DNA of 64,000 bases from Daphnia pulex (Eukaryota > Arthropoda > Branchiopoda > Diplostraca > Daphniidae). The position numbers and the translations under genes are program-made. The notes below the pieces were generated by a model. The model was not told the origin of the DNA. It saw nothing but the letters and a program-made list of their open reading frames with translations, and made no database searches. Location of the stretch: assembly GCF_021134715.1 (NCBI RefSeq), contig NC_060027.1, positions 4,402,001-4,466,000 of the forward strand, in the 5' to 3' direction. Shown here one piece after another: positions 1 through 13,456 of this stretch (positions are counted from its first letter, which is position 1; each line of letters starts with the position of its first letter).

Positions 1-3000
1 AATGTCATTACGAGTCCAAAATTTCACTTAATCGAAGATGGAAGAGATTCGATTACATTTGTGGACCCTATCGAATAGACATACGGTAGCCTTTTTGGAG
101 CGCAACATTGAGGAACAGACAACGTGATTATAGTCATTATACATTCGTTTCTACCTAAATTTATAGGATGCTGTAGTGTCGTAGTTATAGGAAAGGAATA
201 TGTGGACAGAGTGTTATAACCGTATAGAAATCCATCAGGACTTATTTTTGTTCAGGCTTTTTTGAAGTGTGTACTGAATACACAAATGGAGAATAGCAGC
301 AAAAGGCCGCGATTGATACAGCTTGTTTGATCACGCTTAACAGTGCCCCGGGCTCTATACCCAATAATCTTTGGTTCGCCAGCAGCACACGATGGACGAC
401 TGAGCGTAAAGCGTAAATATTTGTTGCTTAGTTTGCGGTTCGTGACGTTTCCATGATCAATTCTCTTGTCCTCTCCAGGCGGCGGCGCTCAACGTTGAAT
501 ATCTCTGATGCGTCCTCTCAACTTTATTTGAAAACATATAATATCGCGCATCATTCCCGGATAACCAATAACCTGATAATGCCACTTGGTGCGATAGATA
601 GATTTTCAGTTCATGTCTCAATATGACCCCAGTCATTTTTATTGTTTTCGATGCGTTGAATCAAGTTAAAATGCCAAAAGGATATTTTTATTATTGAATT
701 GGTCGAAGAATATAAGAACAAAGTTCTTAGCCTTCTGCGAAACCGCGTACATATAGCCGAAGCCAACAAAAGATGTGAGTGGGGTGAAGTAAGTGACTGG
801 GAAAGAGAACACTGGAAGCGACCCATTGAGAAAAAGACATAGCCGAAAAGTGAAATAAGAAGGATATACGGAGAAGACGTCAGGGTTTCTTTTGAGAGCA
901 GCAGATGATATGGAGGAACAAGATCGGCGAACTCTATTCAATTCTATTTTGATCTTTTTCATTATTATCATATTTCAACAATCGATCATACTCGAAAGAT
1001 TCTTGACCGGACAATTCCGCCTCTACTATATTCGATTCTATTTTGTTTTGGCAGAAGGAAAACTATATGTGGAGCCTTTCTCTCAATGGAAGAGAGAGAG
1101 AACAAAGAGGCACGTTCGTTCATGTGAATGACGGCCAAGGCCAATCTCCTACTCCCAATTGTCCTTCGTTCTACCGGTATTCGATTCGCCATAAACGGAT
1201 TTTGAAGAAGCTAATGCGAAAACAGATCTGGTGATGTCACATATTTTGGTTACTTGGGTGAATTCTCACTTGCGGAAATTCTATTCCAGTTGGTTCATAA
1301 AGATAAGAATGCGCTAAATAAATTTTGAAAGAAATTCAGAAGGCATCACCAGCTTGACTTGTTCTCCTTCTTGCATACTGAGCTGGTACTACTAATTGCG
1401 CATTCCAGTGTTTCGCGTTACTCACGTTCCCAGACTGTATGTATATACATGTGCGGGTGGAGCAGCAGTTCAATCGAAAGTTGACGCTGCGCGAAATGCC
1501 ACCCTAGCTGCTGCTGCTGCTCTGGTTTCTCGTCGCTACACGAATTTCAATTTTCCCAAAGTTGCATATTCATGAAGTCAAAGGGCGCGGCAGCGGTCGT
1601 CTGTATTCGTCATCATGTTTTACGGTTGCCCATATGTCTTGGCCGTCTTTTGCCGCGTCTCGTTTCTCTTGCTATTCCGCGGAGGTCACGACGGTCACGT
1701 ATTCGCCCGGCGAATAACTTTCTTATACTGCGACACAGCAGCGACATGAGAAGAACCAATATACGGATGACGGCGTTGCTGTGTGTCATTTGCCCGAATG
1801 GAAACGCCGCGCTAGAATGCGCTAATATTACTCGAGCCGAGTCTAGTACAAGCGCTATAAAGAGATGAGTCGAAAGATGCGACCGAAATGCCAATAAAAG
1901 GAATTTTGTAAAAAAAACAAAAAAAAACAAGCACAGCTAGGAATCTGCGAGGCGAATAAGCCACACTGTCTACGACTTTTCCGCATTAATGGGCCACTGG
2001 GCAAGTTAGCAAATCAAAGTGTTGATAATAGAAACAGCTATAAGGCTATATACCATACAAAAAAACAAGTTTAGAGACAATTAATTTTTCTTATAACCTT
2101 AAGATGGTCAGGCATTTTAGTATTTATTACAGGTCATAACATGAGGCATCTAACCAGCTATAAAGGAATATACTGCCTTTTGAAATAGGGTTCTAAATAA
2201 GGGATAGTTCCAGGGACATGGATAAACCAACAAAAGGAGGTGACTGGCTGGTGACTATATAACCTAAATTTGTTTTGCTCGCACTAGCAATATCGTCTCG
2301 ATTTGATTAATCAAAGTTAGAAATATCGAGTTGAAACTTTGTGTAAATTGTTCGTCGATTTTCGAGGGATCAAATCAAATTCTAAATTTGGCCTGCACCT
2401 TCTAGAGCATGGGATCAGTGTGGGCGGAGTGCTTATTAGTCCATACTAGTCTGCGAGATGTGACGTAAGACCGGATCCGCTTATGTTCCTTTTTTTTTCT
2501 CCTCATTGGATAGTCGATTTGATTCTTTCAGTCAAATCCCACTCTCATGGACGTGCAGATTATATTGGATTCTATATGGAGAAGCTCAGTTTGGGGTAAA
2601 TAAGGGAGTGGTGTTAGATTGGCTGCACAGCTGCACAAGTCCCAGTAACATCACGACCCAGCACGATTCAGATTCATGGTTCCCAACTGAGCAGGAATCT
2701 TCGCAATCTCGGTGGCATGTAGGGGGTTCACGCATCCCGAAGTGTCACACAGCCGGTCTAAATGTTCTTCCCAGATTTTCTAAGAGATTTGCTAAAAGAA
2801 AATCACGGTCAGCAATTTTTCTACAAATCCACAACATTTGATTTTTTGAATAGGCTAATTTATTGGTATAAATACTGTACGGTCGTGTTCGGTATGGATG
2901 TTATACACTTAATTGGGCAAATGACCAATGAGAAGCTACAGTAGTTCGAGTGCCATCCTTACTGATGGCGATTCAGATTCGTCAACGATTGGATCGTGAC

Positions 3001-6000
3001 AGGTTTTTCTTCGCATCCCGTTCAGCGTATAATTTTGGATGGCCGTTCAATTAAATCATACGATCCTATTCCTTTCCATACGGCACAAAAGGAAAATCAA
3101 TTATATTCTCTCTCGCCCTTAGTACGAGCGGAGAGATTCAGAACGACAAACTGGCCGAGTGTTCAATGTGACATTTTCTTGGCATCAGGAGGCGGCATTC
3201 TCTCGGGAATGGAAAAGATAGAAGTTGCGGTTTCCTCCGGCTTCTTTCCGGAAATAATCGGATGCAGAATCTTCTCCCAACATCTCTCAGCTCAGTTGCT
3301 GCTTGTTAGTCGCCCAAACGTCCGCCATTTCCTTTGTGTTTCCTCCATATAGTTTCTCTACCAGCTGCAATTCGATCTAAATCTTTCTTAATCCCTGTGT
3401 TGTGTATGCGCGTCTCATTATTATTATTGAGTAATCAGCAGTAAGTTGGCTTAACTAGACCGGCATCACTTAGGTAGGCTACACTGCGCTCCGGGTGCGC
3501 TAGGAACTGAATTATTTGTTTTAGTGAGACCCTATATTCAACGACATATATAACAAGCACCAGAGCAACGCAGAAGAAATTATGATTCAACAGGAAAAAA
3601 ACTTTTTACACTTGCAGTTTTCATAATAATCCCTTTCTGGAGTTCACCGTGAACGAAAATAAAATTCTGTCTCACTCTCGCTGAAACTTGCGCCATATTT
3701 AGAAACTTTACAAAGCGCCTACCCGAAGAATTGGATTCTGTTATTAACTTGGTTTCGAAAAAAATGTATTTCAGATTTCGGGGAACATAAATTTATTCGT
3801 TCGGGCTGAACGTGCTGTGTTTTTGATATATATTAATACCCTTTGCATTTGATAGAGAATGACAACTTTTTTCATCGCTGCAAACATCATATATATGAAT
3901 GAAAAGGGACAGGAAAGAGACCGAAATCTTTTCATATCAAAAATGAAATATAGATTGTCGAACGACACACATTATATGTAGATAGCTTAAAGATATCGTA
4001 TTTATAGCTCGCCAAGTTGAAAGACTATATATATTGTATCAGCTTATTACGAATGCAAAAATAAACAGAAGATTGACTTATTCCTTTCTTCCGTCTTGTT
4101 TCCCTTGCCATCGCGATCCATTTCTTTTTGTGTTTTTGTCTCCCTTTCGTTCCGTTCGGAAGAAAAAAATCCTCTCGGATGCGAAAGAAAGGAGATGGGA
4201 AAATGCGGAGAGGAATAATAAGAGACTCCTTTCGTAGGAGGGCGAATGGAGGATATACTACTATACTAGCATGGATGATGGATGACTGGATGCAGCATGC
4301 TGACGTCCAGGTAAAAAATTTACAGTCCCTATTGTGGGTCATGCGGTGTCTTATTTTCGATTATTTCTTCCACGTTGTTTTATGGCGGTTTTTTTAAAGT
4401 TTAGGTTGAATGTTAATTCATACGCAGAATTCACACAAACGGAGATTAGAGTTATCCGAGAGTTATCCTCGCAACAATTACATTTTTATTGTAAGTTTGT
4501 CTTGTTTTTTTATTTTTATTGTCAGTTTGTTTTTTGTCATTCATCACCTTTTATTTAAATAATTTTTTTTTTTCAGTATAACAAAAATATAAAAACAAAA
4601 ATTTATGTAGGGAGGACACCCAGCACCGAGTGCCACACGTGGATTGCTAATGAGATGCGAGTCGACATGCCGTATAGTTTGTCAAGAATTTCAGTCGACG
4701 TCTGTGATGGAGCTTCACTCATCAGCGACTTTCTGCTCTCATCAGCATAGGACCTCTCACTCATCGTTAATTCTCAACCGCCACTCTGTCGTCGGACCAG
4801 TTCTCCGCTTTGGTACATACTATTCAATTTATTTTCAGATATATTTGGCGAACTGATGCTCTTCAACTTGTCTTGTAATTTGTGGGACGTAAAAAAGTTT
4901 TCGTAGTGCGCCATAGCTATATAATAGCAACGAAGAAGCCTAGGCACTGAAACTTGTTTGAAAGGTTCTCAGATCCCTCCCACTGTATTCGCAGAAGAAC
5001 TATAAATTTTATAAACTCATGAGTATCCTGTCTAATTTTAGTCGATAAGGAAAAAAACAAAATGCTGATTTATTTCTATTACGTCATAGACTTCTTTGTT
5101 GATTGTTGCTATCGACGGGGGGATTATGCGAAAGGATTTCACTTTGATGGGAGTAGGCGAATACTGTTTAGATAATCTTTTGTAAGCGATTATGATAGAG
5201 ATACACTATTACAGGTAATTTGAATTATGAGTGGATGTGAAAAGAGTTGACGTGATTATATGAAATCATGTGATGCGCTTGCCCGGTGCTTGCATAAACT
5301 GATGGGAAAAAACAGCTTAGAATTTGAGATCTGTGCATAGCCAATTGGCCATGATAAATCGTCTGCAGTGCCCGGTGCTATTTTGAATAACAACACAACA
5401 TCGTCTATACTGAACCTAGTAGATCAAATAAAACAATATCTCAAAATGTTATTGGATAGACATCTTAAAGCGTCGTACGGTACGAATATAGCATTTGTCA
5501 GAATTTGTAATATAATAAGCTACCAACGACTCCACTTGGACAAATGTCCAGATTCTACGTAATATAAAGTCTGAATAAGTGTCACGCTGATAGATATACT
5601 GTATTCCATACAATAACACATAAAGTGTGCATGATCTACCCTTTTCGTAACGGCAACGTATCTAAATTTCACTCACGATCTTTCAAAAAGTTCTGTTGGT
5701 TTTGCCAAGGCTTTTGCGGACTTGAGGTTCGTAGAAACCTTCCGCTAAAAGATCTTTCGCTGGCGACTGGATATATTTCCATTTTTCCCGCACAGACACA
5801 ACATGAATTCGAATAAACCCGCGAGTGCAGTATATGAAATGGGACTTCTGGTACAGCCATTCTGTCTGGATTCTATTTTTTTATACATATCGGGCGGCAA
5901 ACGGAAAACTGTTTCAACAAAAGAAAATCCGAAGCTCTATAGCTCTACACGAATCGAGTTGCGCGGCGAGAGTGAAGCTTTTGTCCAGAACGTAACTATG

Positions 6001-8560
6001 TGTATTTCTTCGGCGAATAATGCAGGGACCAAAGAATACAGAGTACGAAATTTAGAAAATGGCCGAGGAATATCCCCATAGCTCTGTATCGTACTGGATG
6101 ACCCCATACAGTCAGCTTATTGATGCTGGACGTATATTGTTCGTCCATCACTGATATAACTCAAAGTCGCGTCTGTGTGCCAAGAACTAACTAACACAAA
6201 TGCAGCTAGACCACCCACAAAAAAAATGGGGAAATCAATACAAGAAAATACAAATAAAGAAATGATGAGCGGTCACATTGTTATAATGAACTGTCTCGTG
6301 CTGTCCTCCGCCAAAATAATAAGAATATAGAAATAACGGCCAATGTGTCGTCCAACAAGCTTGCAAAGGAAACGGAAGAGCTGTACCGTACGGGCAACCT
6401 TGTATTTTCTATTTTTTTTTCCGTTGCTGTTGATTTATTCTTGTTTTTTTTTTGTTTGCCCATTTCTCGGGTGTTGACAGGAGGCAGAACTCTGCACCAG
6501 CGTATAGGGCAGACCACCAAGTATCTCTATAGATACAGCCAAATTGGATTATACGAATTTCGATTCTTTTTCTTCGTCCAGACAGTGAACCAATAAAGAA
6601 AAACACGTTACATCTTTTCCCTCTAATCAGCTCTAACTGCTATTCACCGTGCCAGAGTGAATCAAACGATTTCACGTAGAGTGTAATAACCCAAGACACT
6701 TCAAAAAAAAGGTTGCGACACAATAAGCATTTTTTGCAGTTGTCACATATTTTTTTATTTATTCCCTCAATGTTGTTAGCGGCGCTGATTTTGTTACCCT
6801 CAGAAAAGACTGAATTTGTGCAACGCTCTTGAGGTAACAACGTTAGAATTGGTTTCTACCGTCTTTCAGTTCTAAAACAAAAAATATCCTTCTAGTTTTT
6901 TGTTGTTAAAATAACAAATCCATTTTCCTCGTTGCGTCCTCCATTTCTGTAATATTTCTTGTTAGCTAATCTTTGTGTTTGTTCCTTTTGTTATTTCTGA
7001 ATTCTCCAATCCTCCTAGTAACTGTAAAACATAATTCATGCCGCCACTTTCATCAGTTGCAGCACGCGTGCAGCTTTGTCTGTCTGCTCACGGGTTATTT
7101 GTTTATCTATAGTGTTTCGGGGCGTTTCCCGTAGACTATGTGCGTAGCGTATTTCGTTTTTCACCAATCGTTAATCATTCGGCCTTTCCAAGACAGCTGC
7201 TGGCTCATCACGTCGCAGCCGTCCCGTGAGGTATATATGCGTATGTGTGCACGAAACCGACTGCATAGGAGATACGGTCGTTGTCTCTCTACAAATTGGG
7301 GGGCGACCAAGTGAAGGAACGGAGAATGAGATCCCTTTTACAAGGATCCACAATATGATCATAGAGAGGAGCAGACACCTAACGGCACCGAAGAAGAATC
7401 GTCCATTGGCCGCGATCAAAAGATTAACACTATGCAGTGAGATTCGTCTACGCGATGACGTAATCGAACGTAATTGCGGTGAGCAATTAAAGGCTTTACT
7501 AAGATCAAGATCTCCAGGCCACCTTGGAACATTTGAGCTAAGCTCACTTATAGAAGCGAGACAAAATTGCGTTGGAGAGAGAAAAGTGTAACTCCAGCAA
7601 CTGGAATCCGAGCTGTGCAGCGCTGATAGCTAATACGGAGAAACCGCGAGCGCATCGTGTCAAGACCAGGAGATCCGGTTGATAAACGTGGGCGAATGGA
7701 ATCCCCCCGTTTCTGTCAGCTTTATAATACAAGATAGAGTACTCCAATCGCCCAGTTTCGGCGTTCGTGTGTATATTGTACCTGACGTAAGATTGAATGG
7801 ATGGCATGAATTGTCGGACTGAAATGTCCACACTGCAAGAATTGCTATGTAGCCTATTCCGTACGACCCCCCAGCAACCAATCATTGATATTGAATAGTA
7901 CATTTAGACCCATGTAAGGAACTTACCTTCGTTTCAATGGTATAGCCTATATGGTTCCGATCCGGTGCAGCGGGAAGAAAGTTATGTGGCTCTGACGCTG
8001 ACTGCGGCTGACTGATAGGACTCTCTTAAACACAGCTAGTGAAATACTACGGTCGTGAGCAAGAAAGAGTGCTCACTAAAAGAACCCAAACTTTTTCATT
8101 GCTCTGAAACTATGCTGGGCTAAAGAAAATGAACAGTGAGAGGCGATGTGAGACTGAAACCCAACGCTCCATTGGTTTTGGCGGGTCAGTATTGCGCATG
8201 TCGCCCAGCCTGTTTCACGTCATTACGCTTGATGGTATATTTTATTCGTCCCCAATTCTTCTCGTTCTCATGGAACAAACGACACACAACGCACATGAGA
8301 AGAGCCGCCCAAATTGTGAACCACTAAAAAGTGTAGATAGAGTCTGCTGTGTGCACTACCTCAATAATGAGACAAAGGTTCAAAACAAGAGAATAACCTG
8401 ACAAGAAAGTACTTAACAAGGAAAGTAAGGTTTAGACAAGGCTTTCGCGCAAACATGTCACATAAGAAGTAGAATTCGTCGTCATTCTAATGTATAGACG
8501 CTGGCAGAGACATTTTCATTAAATATTGAAAAAATGACACACAAAATCAAGCAGATTGAA
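1..8560. other. Gene-poor intergenic DNA
   Basis: I find no coding region here that I can support. Open frames are short (at most about 120 codons), overlap on both strands and show no recognisable domain or splice-joined continuation. The stretch has T- and A-rich runs and a short CTG run near 1509-1523. It may hold regulatory DNA, untranslated exons or non-coding RNA of a gene outside the window, but the sequence alone shows none of these. Confidence 0.5.
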
Positions 8561-9545
8561 AGCAATTCGGCTGGGCAGCAGTTGTAAGTAGGTTCACCTA
8601 TATAATGGTCCGTACGCCGGCAACCTTCCGAAAGCTCAAATGCACATAGGGCGTTTTAATAAAGGTCTCCTTTGTAAAAAGGAAAAATGTCCGAAAGTCC
8701 TTTTGTAAGGTATTTAAAAAGAAATCCTGATATGTAAGCGCGGACTTTGAACTAAATAGGTTTTGTAACTTATGTTGTACGGGTTTGAAGTACACGCAGG
8801 GTACGTTGTATTAGGCGATAAATTTATAAATTGATATATCGCCAATGCATCTTATAAATCGACTTCTTATTCAGATGTAAATAAAAGTGAACCTTGAATT
8901 AAAAAAGCTGATTAGCCCAAAAATGTTTTATTTTTATTTTTAAATATGGGTGGAAAAGGAAAAGAAAAACAAAAGAACACCATTCCGTTATTTTCGGTTA
9001 TTTTACAATTATTTTTCCAAGAATATTGCAACTTTACAATTTATTTCATAACAAATCTCAAATTGGCATAGATAGCCATTCCCGGGAAGTAATGAGATGC
9101 CCAATAGCGTGGCCATAATCAAAATAAATGTCAATCATTATGTGCATACAGGCCTAATAATCAAACACAATCAGTTTGCGTATCGTAAACGCCATCTCAT
9201 GGGCGCACGCGCGCTAGTTTAATTTTTTAGCTTCTACGGCCGTTTAGTGTATCTTTAAGTCCCTATCGTGTAAAAGATCGATTTTTTAATAATCAACCTG
9301 TTACAGGTGAACCTTCGTTCAAAAAGTGATTTACAACTGTTGTTTACATATTCATCTTGAGTATTTTATAAATTTGATTTTATATGCGCTTTGTACTACC
9401 AACTTATCGGACGAATGCCCATGTTACAAATTTCACTGTTACAGGTGACTCAATTAATAAAAACACTTTTTACAATATTCTTCTTTTTTCCATATTATTA
9501 CGCCTGAACCTACTTACAACTGCGGCCCAGCCAGCAATTCATATG
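8561..9545. repeat. Possible inverted-repeat element, about 1 kb
   Basis: A segment of about 29 bp near 8569-8597 (GGCTGGGCAGCAGTTGTAAG and onward) recurs in reverse complement at about 9507-9535 with one or two mismatches. The two copies face each other across about 0.9 kb of AT-rich sequence without a coding frame. This fits a short non-autonomous transposon, but I see no clear target duplication and the similarity does not extend far inward. Confidence 0.35.
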
Positions 9546-10396
9546 CAACAGTACTTTTGTCAGGTTTTATATGATTCCTCATTCCTGTCTGTTATTTTGC
9601 AATGTATTTAAATAATAAATTTTTTTTTCCATCTAACGATTCCTTTTTCGTTTATTAACTAATAGGAATTTTCGGTCGGATGAACCGCGCGAATGAGCTG
9701 TTTGAATTTGAAAGCAGTCCCGCGGTTCCGTTCAGTCGTTCGTGGATGTTAAGGCTGTCACTAGGTGGCAACAAATTTGCTGTCGATACTGAAAGGTCGC
9801 GCCACGAAAGGATTTCCTGGCGCGACGGTCAAAACTGTCTATTTCCATCTTCCGTGGCGATAAGGGGAAAATTGTCTTTTGCCATTTTACGCCATCGTTT
9901 TTTCCGAAGATCTGAATCAGAATAAATATAATATAATAAATAATAAAAATAGCTTTTCTGAACTCATATAATTGTCTCATGTTGAGCGATAATCCGACCC
10001 CTCACTTGCGAGCTTCCTTCTCGGTCCGCCTTTTTTTGAATACTTTGAATAAATCCTTTTCAAACTGATTAATAAATTATTTCAAGATTTTATGGTTTTC
10101 TGTTTTTTTTTCTTCCTCTCATTTTTACTAATAACATACAGCACCTATTAGAAGAATCGAAACGTGCGAGAGCTTATGTAAAAAAGACCGATTTTCGCCG
10201 CATTCCCAAAAATCGGTTTTTGACCGAGGGTATTGAAATTTTTTTGGAAAGTTGGCTATTTCCTGCATTTTTTAAAGATTTTTATAACTGAGCGGAGGGC
10301 AGCTACAAATGGATGTAGAAGTTTGGAAACTTGCTGTAGAAGCGTATTGAAAAGTGGCTACTTTACCGCTCTTTAAATAGAGAACAAATAACCCCA
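9546..10396. other. AT-rich intergenic DNA
   Basis: No supported gene is present. The stretch has poly-T tracts and short palindromic AT-rich patches, and it ends where a fragment of the foldback family found at 12.5 kb begins. Confidence 0.4.
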
Positions 10397-10510
10397 CAAA
10401 GACGCAAAAAGCGAAAACGACGCCTGCTACGTTTGACACTGGCTACCCCGATTTGCTACCCCTGGAAAACGGTACTTAATCCGAATAATCCCCTGGCCTT
10501 GTGTGTTGTG
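10397..10510 (+). repeat. Single-arm fragment of the 12.5-kb foldback family
   Basis: This stretch repeats the outer arm of the foldback element at 12549-13456. It has an end like CGACGCCTGCTAC, one GACACTGGCTACCCC unit, then the TTTGCTACCCCTGGAAAACG segment and the CTTGTGTGTTGTGGC block. Only one arm with a reduced number of GACACTGGCTACCC units is present, so this is a truncated or solo end. Confidence 0.6.
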
Positions 10511-11444
10511 GCCGGGTCATTCCGCTGAAATCGAATTAATTTTGGCGCTCGACATCACCGATTTTTTTATTTTTTTTTTACAGTGTGTTCATTGTGTTCG
10601 TATAAAATTTTCTGTAAAGGGAAAAATTTTTCCCGTTTATCGAATGGGATATAAAAAATCCTAAAGTTTTGGTTTTTGTAATTTAAAAAATTGATTTTTT
10701 TCGTTAAAATTCAATTTGTTCCGATACCGTTTGTGCTACAGGTTTAAAAACAGAGGAAAGATAGAGAATACTTTTCTCTTTTTAATCATATATTATCATG
10801 TAAATTATCATATAAATTAAAAGAAAGTAAGGATATTGGGGTTTAAACATTTTTTTAAAAAAGGCCTTATAGCGAAGATATGTTAACTTTGATTTGAAAA
10901 TTTTTCTTACTCATCAATAGCTCTAATGTGTGTGCATCTCGTGTACAATTGCTGGCTAGGCGGTAAACTTGAGTTGCATAGCTCCCAGTTGCATTGTCAG
11001 TTCTGTTAGTTTGAGCATACTGAACAACAGAGGAGATTTTATTGAATCTATTGACAGTCTTAGCTATCTGCCCAACGTGGGAATACTCAAACAAAGCATG
11101 GAGTAATGTTAGGTGTATAGGCCTTATTTTGAGGAGATTCTGAGCTGCCGTAGACTGCGCAATGGGGTTAATCAATGAGAAAAATTCCTTGAGCTGCAAA
11201 TTATTCATTCTCCCGGGAGTTGTTAAAAAGTCAGTAACCATTTTCCGGAGCAAGGACTCCGCTACAGGAGGTCTCCGGATGTTTAACGTCGTTGGAGATA
11301 AAATCATCTGCAGTTGTGACTCATCATCAACTTCGGCAACGGAGAAAATGAGTAGGGACGCTATTACCGGTCTCCAAGTAATATCGGTATCCCATATATT
11401 TTTCAACAGTCCAAAGGACTCACTTAGAACATCTTTGTGTCCGG

Positions 11445-12299
11445 TGTAGGGGAGACCGGACCCATATTGGACAGTTCCGATTTTTACCCCATATCTCCCA
11501 TCCCCTTGGGCGAAATGGAGAATTTTTTTCTAAAAACACGCGGAATTGTTTCCCTCACCCCCTCGAATTTTTTCGTAGTTGTAGCTTTAAAATTAGAAAA
11601 GTTACAACGATTTCAATTTTTCGGTGTTTTTTTTCCAAACTGGGGTTATATTGGACAGGCGCCTGTACCAGGTTAGACGGGGTCTTTACAAGGGGACTGA
11701 ATGAAGCAAACATTTTGAAAAAAATAAAAAATTTAGGGAATTACATGATAATATCATGTAGAAAATTTGGAAACTATAAGTGGAAAAATGATAAAGTTTT
11801 CTTATAGGGAAAGGAATTTCAGGCTTTGTATAGCAGAGGGGTGGAGCTTGCCCAAGGCAACGATCGGCAAAAATGTATCGGCACCCTTAACAGGTCCAAT
11901 ATCACCCCCCGTTTTTGTCCAAAGTAACCCCAAACCACTACCCTCCGTTAAAATCAATATTACGGCTTAACCGATAAATACAAAATTAAATTTTTTTTAC
12001 GGTATTATAGGCAATTGAATTGCCTATGCAATAGTATGAAAAACTTAGTCAAAAAATCGTTTGTTTTTGAGTAATAATAGTAAAAGCGGAGAAAAAATTT
12101 GTAAATTTTGAGTGTGTTTTTTATTTTGTATCATAACACACAAAATAATATATATAAATGCATGAAAATTTATACACATGAAGAATGCATTAAAACTAAC
12201 ATAAAATTTAAAAATTAGATTTTTAAAACTTATTTTACAATTTTTAAGGTCACTGTCCAACTTGGAACAGTGTCCAATATGGGTCCGGTCTCCCCTACA
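11445..12299. mobile_element. MITE with perfect 29-bp terminal inverted repeats
   Basis: The 855-bp segment begins TGTAGGGGAGACCGGACCCA and ends with its exact reverse complement, a 29-bp identical pair. Similarity continues a few bases inward to GTTCC/GGAAC with a 2-base insertion. The interior is AT-rich with no transposase-like frame. It lies inside the viral L remnant: polymerase-like minus-strand sequence is on both sides. No clear target-site duplication is visible at the two outer edges. A small non-autonomous DNA transposon is the simplest reading. Confidence 0.8.
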
Positions 12300-12548
12300 T
12301 GAAACCCGTTAGCTGAGCGAAAGGAAGGAATCCAAAATCCGAGTTTTTACCCAAGAAAGAGCAGCCAACACGCGGGGGTTGTCTGGGACCAATTCTTTGA
12401 GCCCTGGAGTGAGCAACAAGCTCCCATATGCTTCCATATAAGAAAAGTAAAGACCCACCACAGGATCATGAGAAGCTTCCCCAATAGAGTCCCCGGACGA
12501 CATAGCTGTAGTGATCAGGGATGTTAGTCCCATGCTCATTTCGCGAAA

Positions 12549-13456
12549 ACGACACCTGCTACCCGCGACACTGGCTACCTGGGGGGTCGACACTGGCTAC
12601 CCCAACACTGGCTACCCGACACTGGCTACCCATAAGGCCGACACTGACTACCCCGACACTGGCTACCCGACACTGGCTACCCCCCATTTGCTACCCCTGG
12701 AAAACGGTAGTTAAACAGAATACTCTCCTGACCTTGTGTGTTGTGGCTGGCTGATTATTGACTATAACAAACAGTCTAAGGCTTTTATCATAGTCTGCCT
12801 ATTGTGGTATAATTCTTTGATACAATTTTCTTTGAATCAACCAAGTAAGTTGGAATTAAATGTGTTGTTTGGAATATTTTGATCTCCAGTACATTTAAAT
12901 ATATTATAGAGTGTTGACTGTGAAGTCTTGGATAATTGACTGCGAATTCTCCAAAACTTTTTGTTCGCAGTCAATTGTCCAAGAGTGTTACGTTATAGAG
13001 TGTTGACTGTGAAGTCTTGGATAATTGACTGCGAATTCTCCAAAACTTTTTGTTCGCAGTCAATTGTCCAAGACTTTTTGTTCACAGTCAACAGTCGACA
13101 CTCTATAATAGATTTTAAGGTACCGGAGATCAAAATATTCCAAATGACACATTTAATTCTTGGTTGATTCAATGCATATTGTATCAAAGAAGCATATCAC
13201 AATAGGCAGACTATGCTAAAAGCCTTAGACTGTGTGTTACAGTCAATAATCAGCAGGCCACAACACACAAGGCCAGGGGAGTATTCTTTTTAACTACCAT
13301 TTTCCAGGGGTAGCAAATTGGAGGTAGCCAGTGTTGGGTAGCCGGAGCCGGGGTAGCTAGTGTCGGCCTTATGGGTAGCCAGTGTCGGGTAGCCAGTGTT
13401 GGGGTAGCCAGTGTCGACCCCCCAGGTAGCCAGTGTCGCGGGTAGCAGGAGTCCCC
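12549..13456. mobile_element. Foldback element with tandem-repeat termini and internal hairpins
   Basis: About 360 bp at the left end (12549-12912) is repeated in reverse complement at the right end (about 13105-13456) at high identity. Each arm opens with several copies of a unit close to GACACTGGCTACCC, then GCTACCCCTGGAAAACGGTA-like sequence, then unique DNA. The centre holds two tandem direct copies of a hairpin-forming unit. There is no transposase frame. It sits in the viral polymerase remnant, and both flanks carry related copies of a short target sequence (GTCCCATGCTCATTTC-like at about 12526, GTCCCCATTGCCCTCATTTC at about 13453), which fits a diverged target-site duplication of about 15 bp. 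Confidence 0.75.
12905..13085. repeat. Two direct copies of a hairpin unit inside the foldback element
   Basis: The unit beginning TTATAGAGTGTTGACTGTGA occurs at about 12905 and again at about 12993, about 88 bp apart and nearly identical. Each unit folds: TTGGATAATTGACTGCGAA faces TTCGCAGTCAATTGTCCAA across an AT-rich loop. A third partial copy (TTCACAGTCAACAG...) follows in inverted orientation at about 13081. Confidence 0.7.

Noticed and set aside
7226..7591. 121-codon plus-strand frame
   Set aside because: No domain, no splice-linked neighbours, overlapped by opposite-strand frames of similar length; likely chance.
12511..12754. Frames with repeating GYPTLAT or LATPTLAT-like residues
   Set aside because: They are translations of the GACACTGGCTACCC terminal repeats of the foldback element, not protein-coding genes.
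12900..13090. Short direct repeats as a possible CRISPR-like array
   Set aside because: Only two or three copies without regular unique spacers, within a eukaryotic foldback element.
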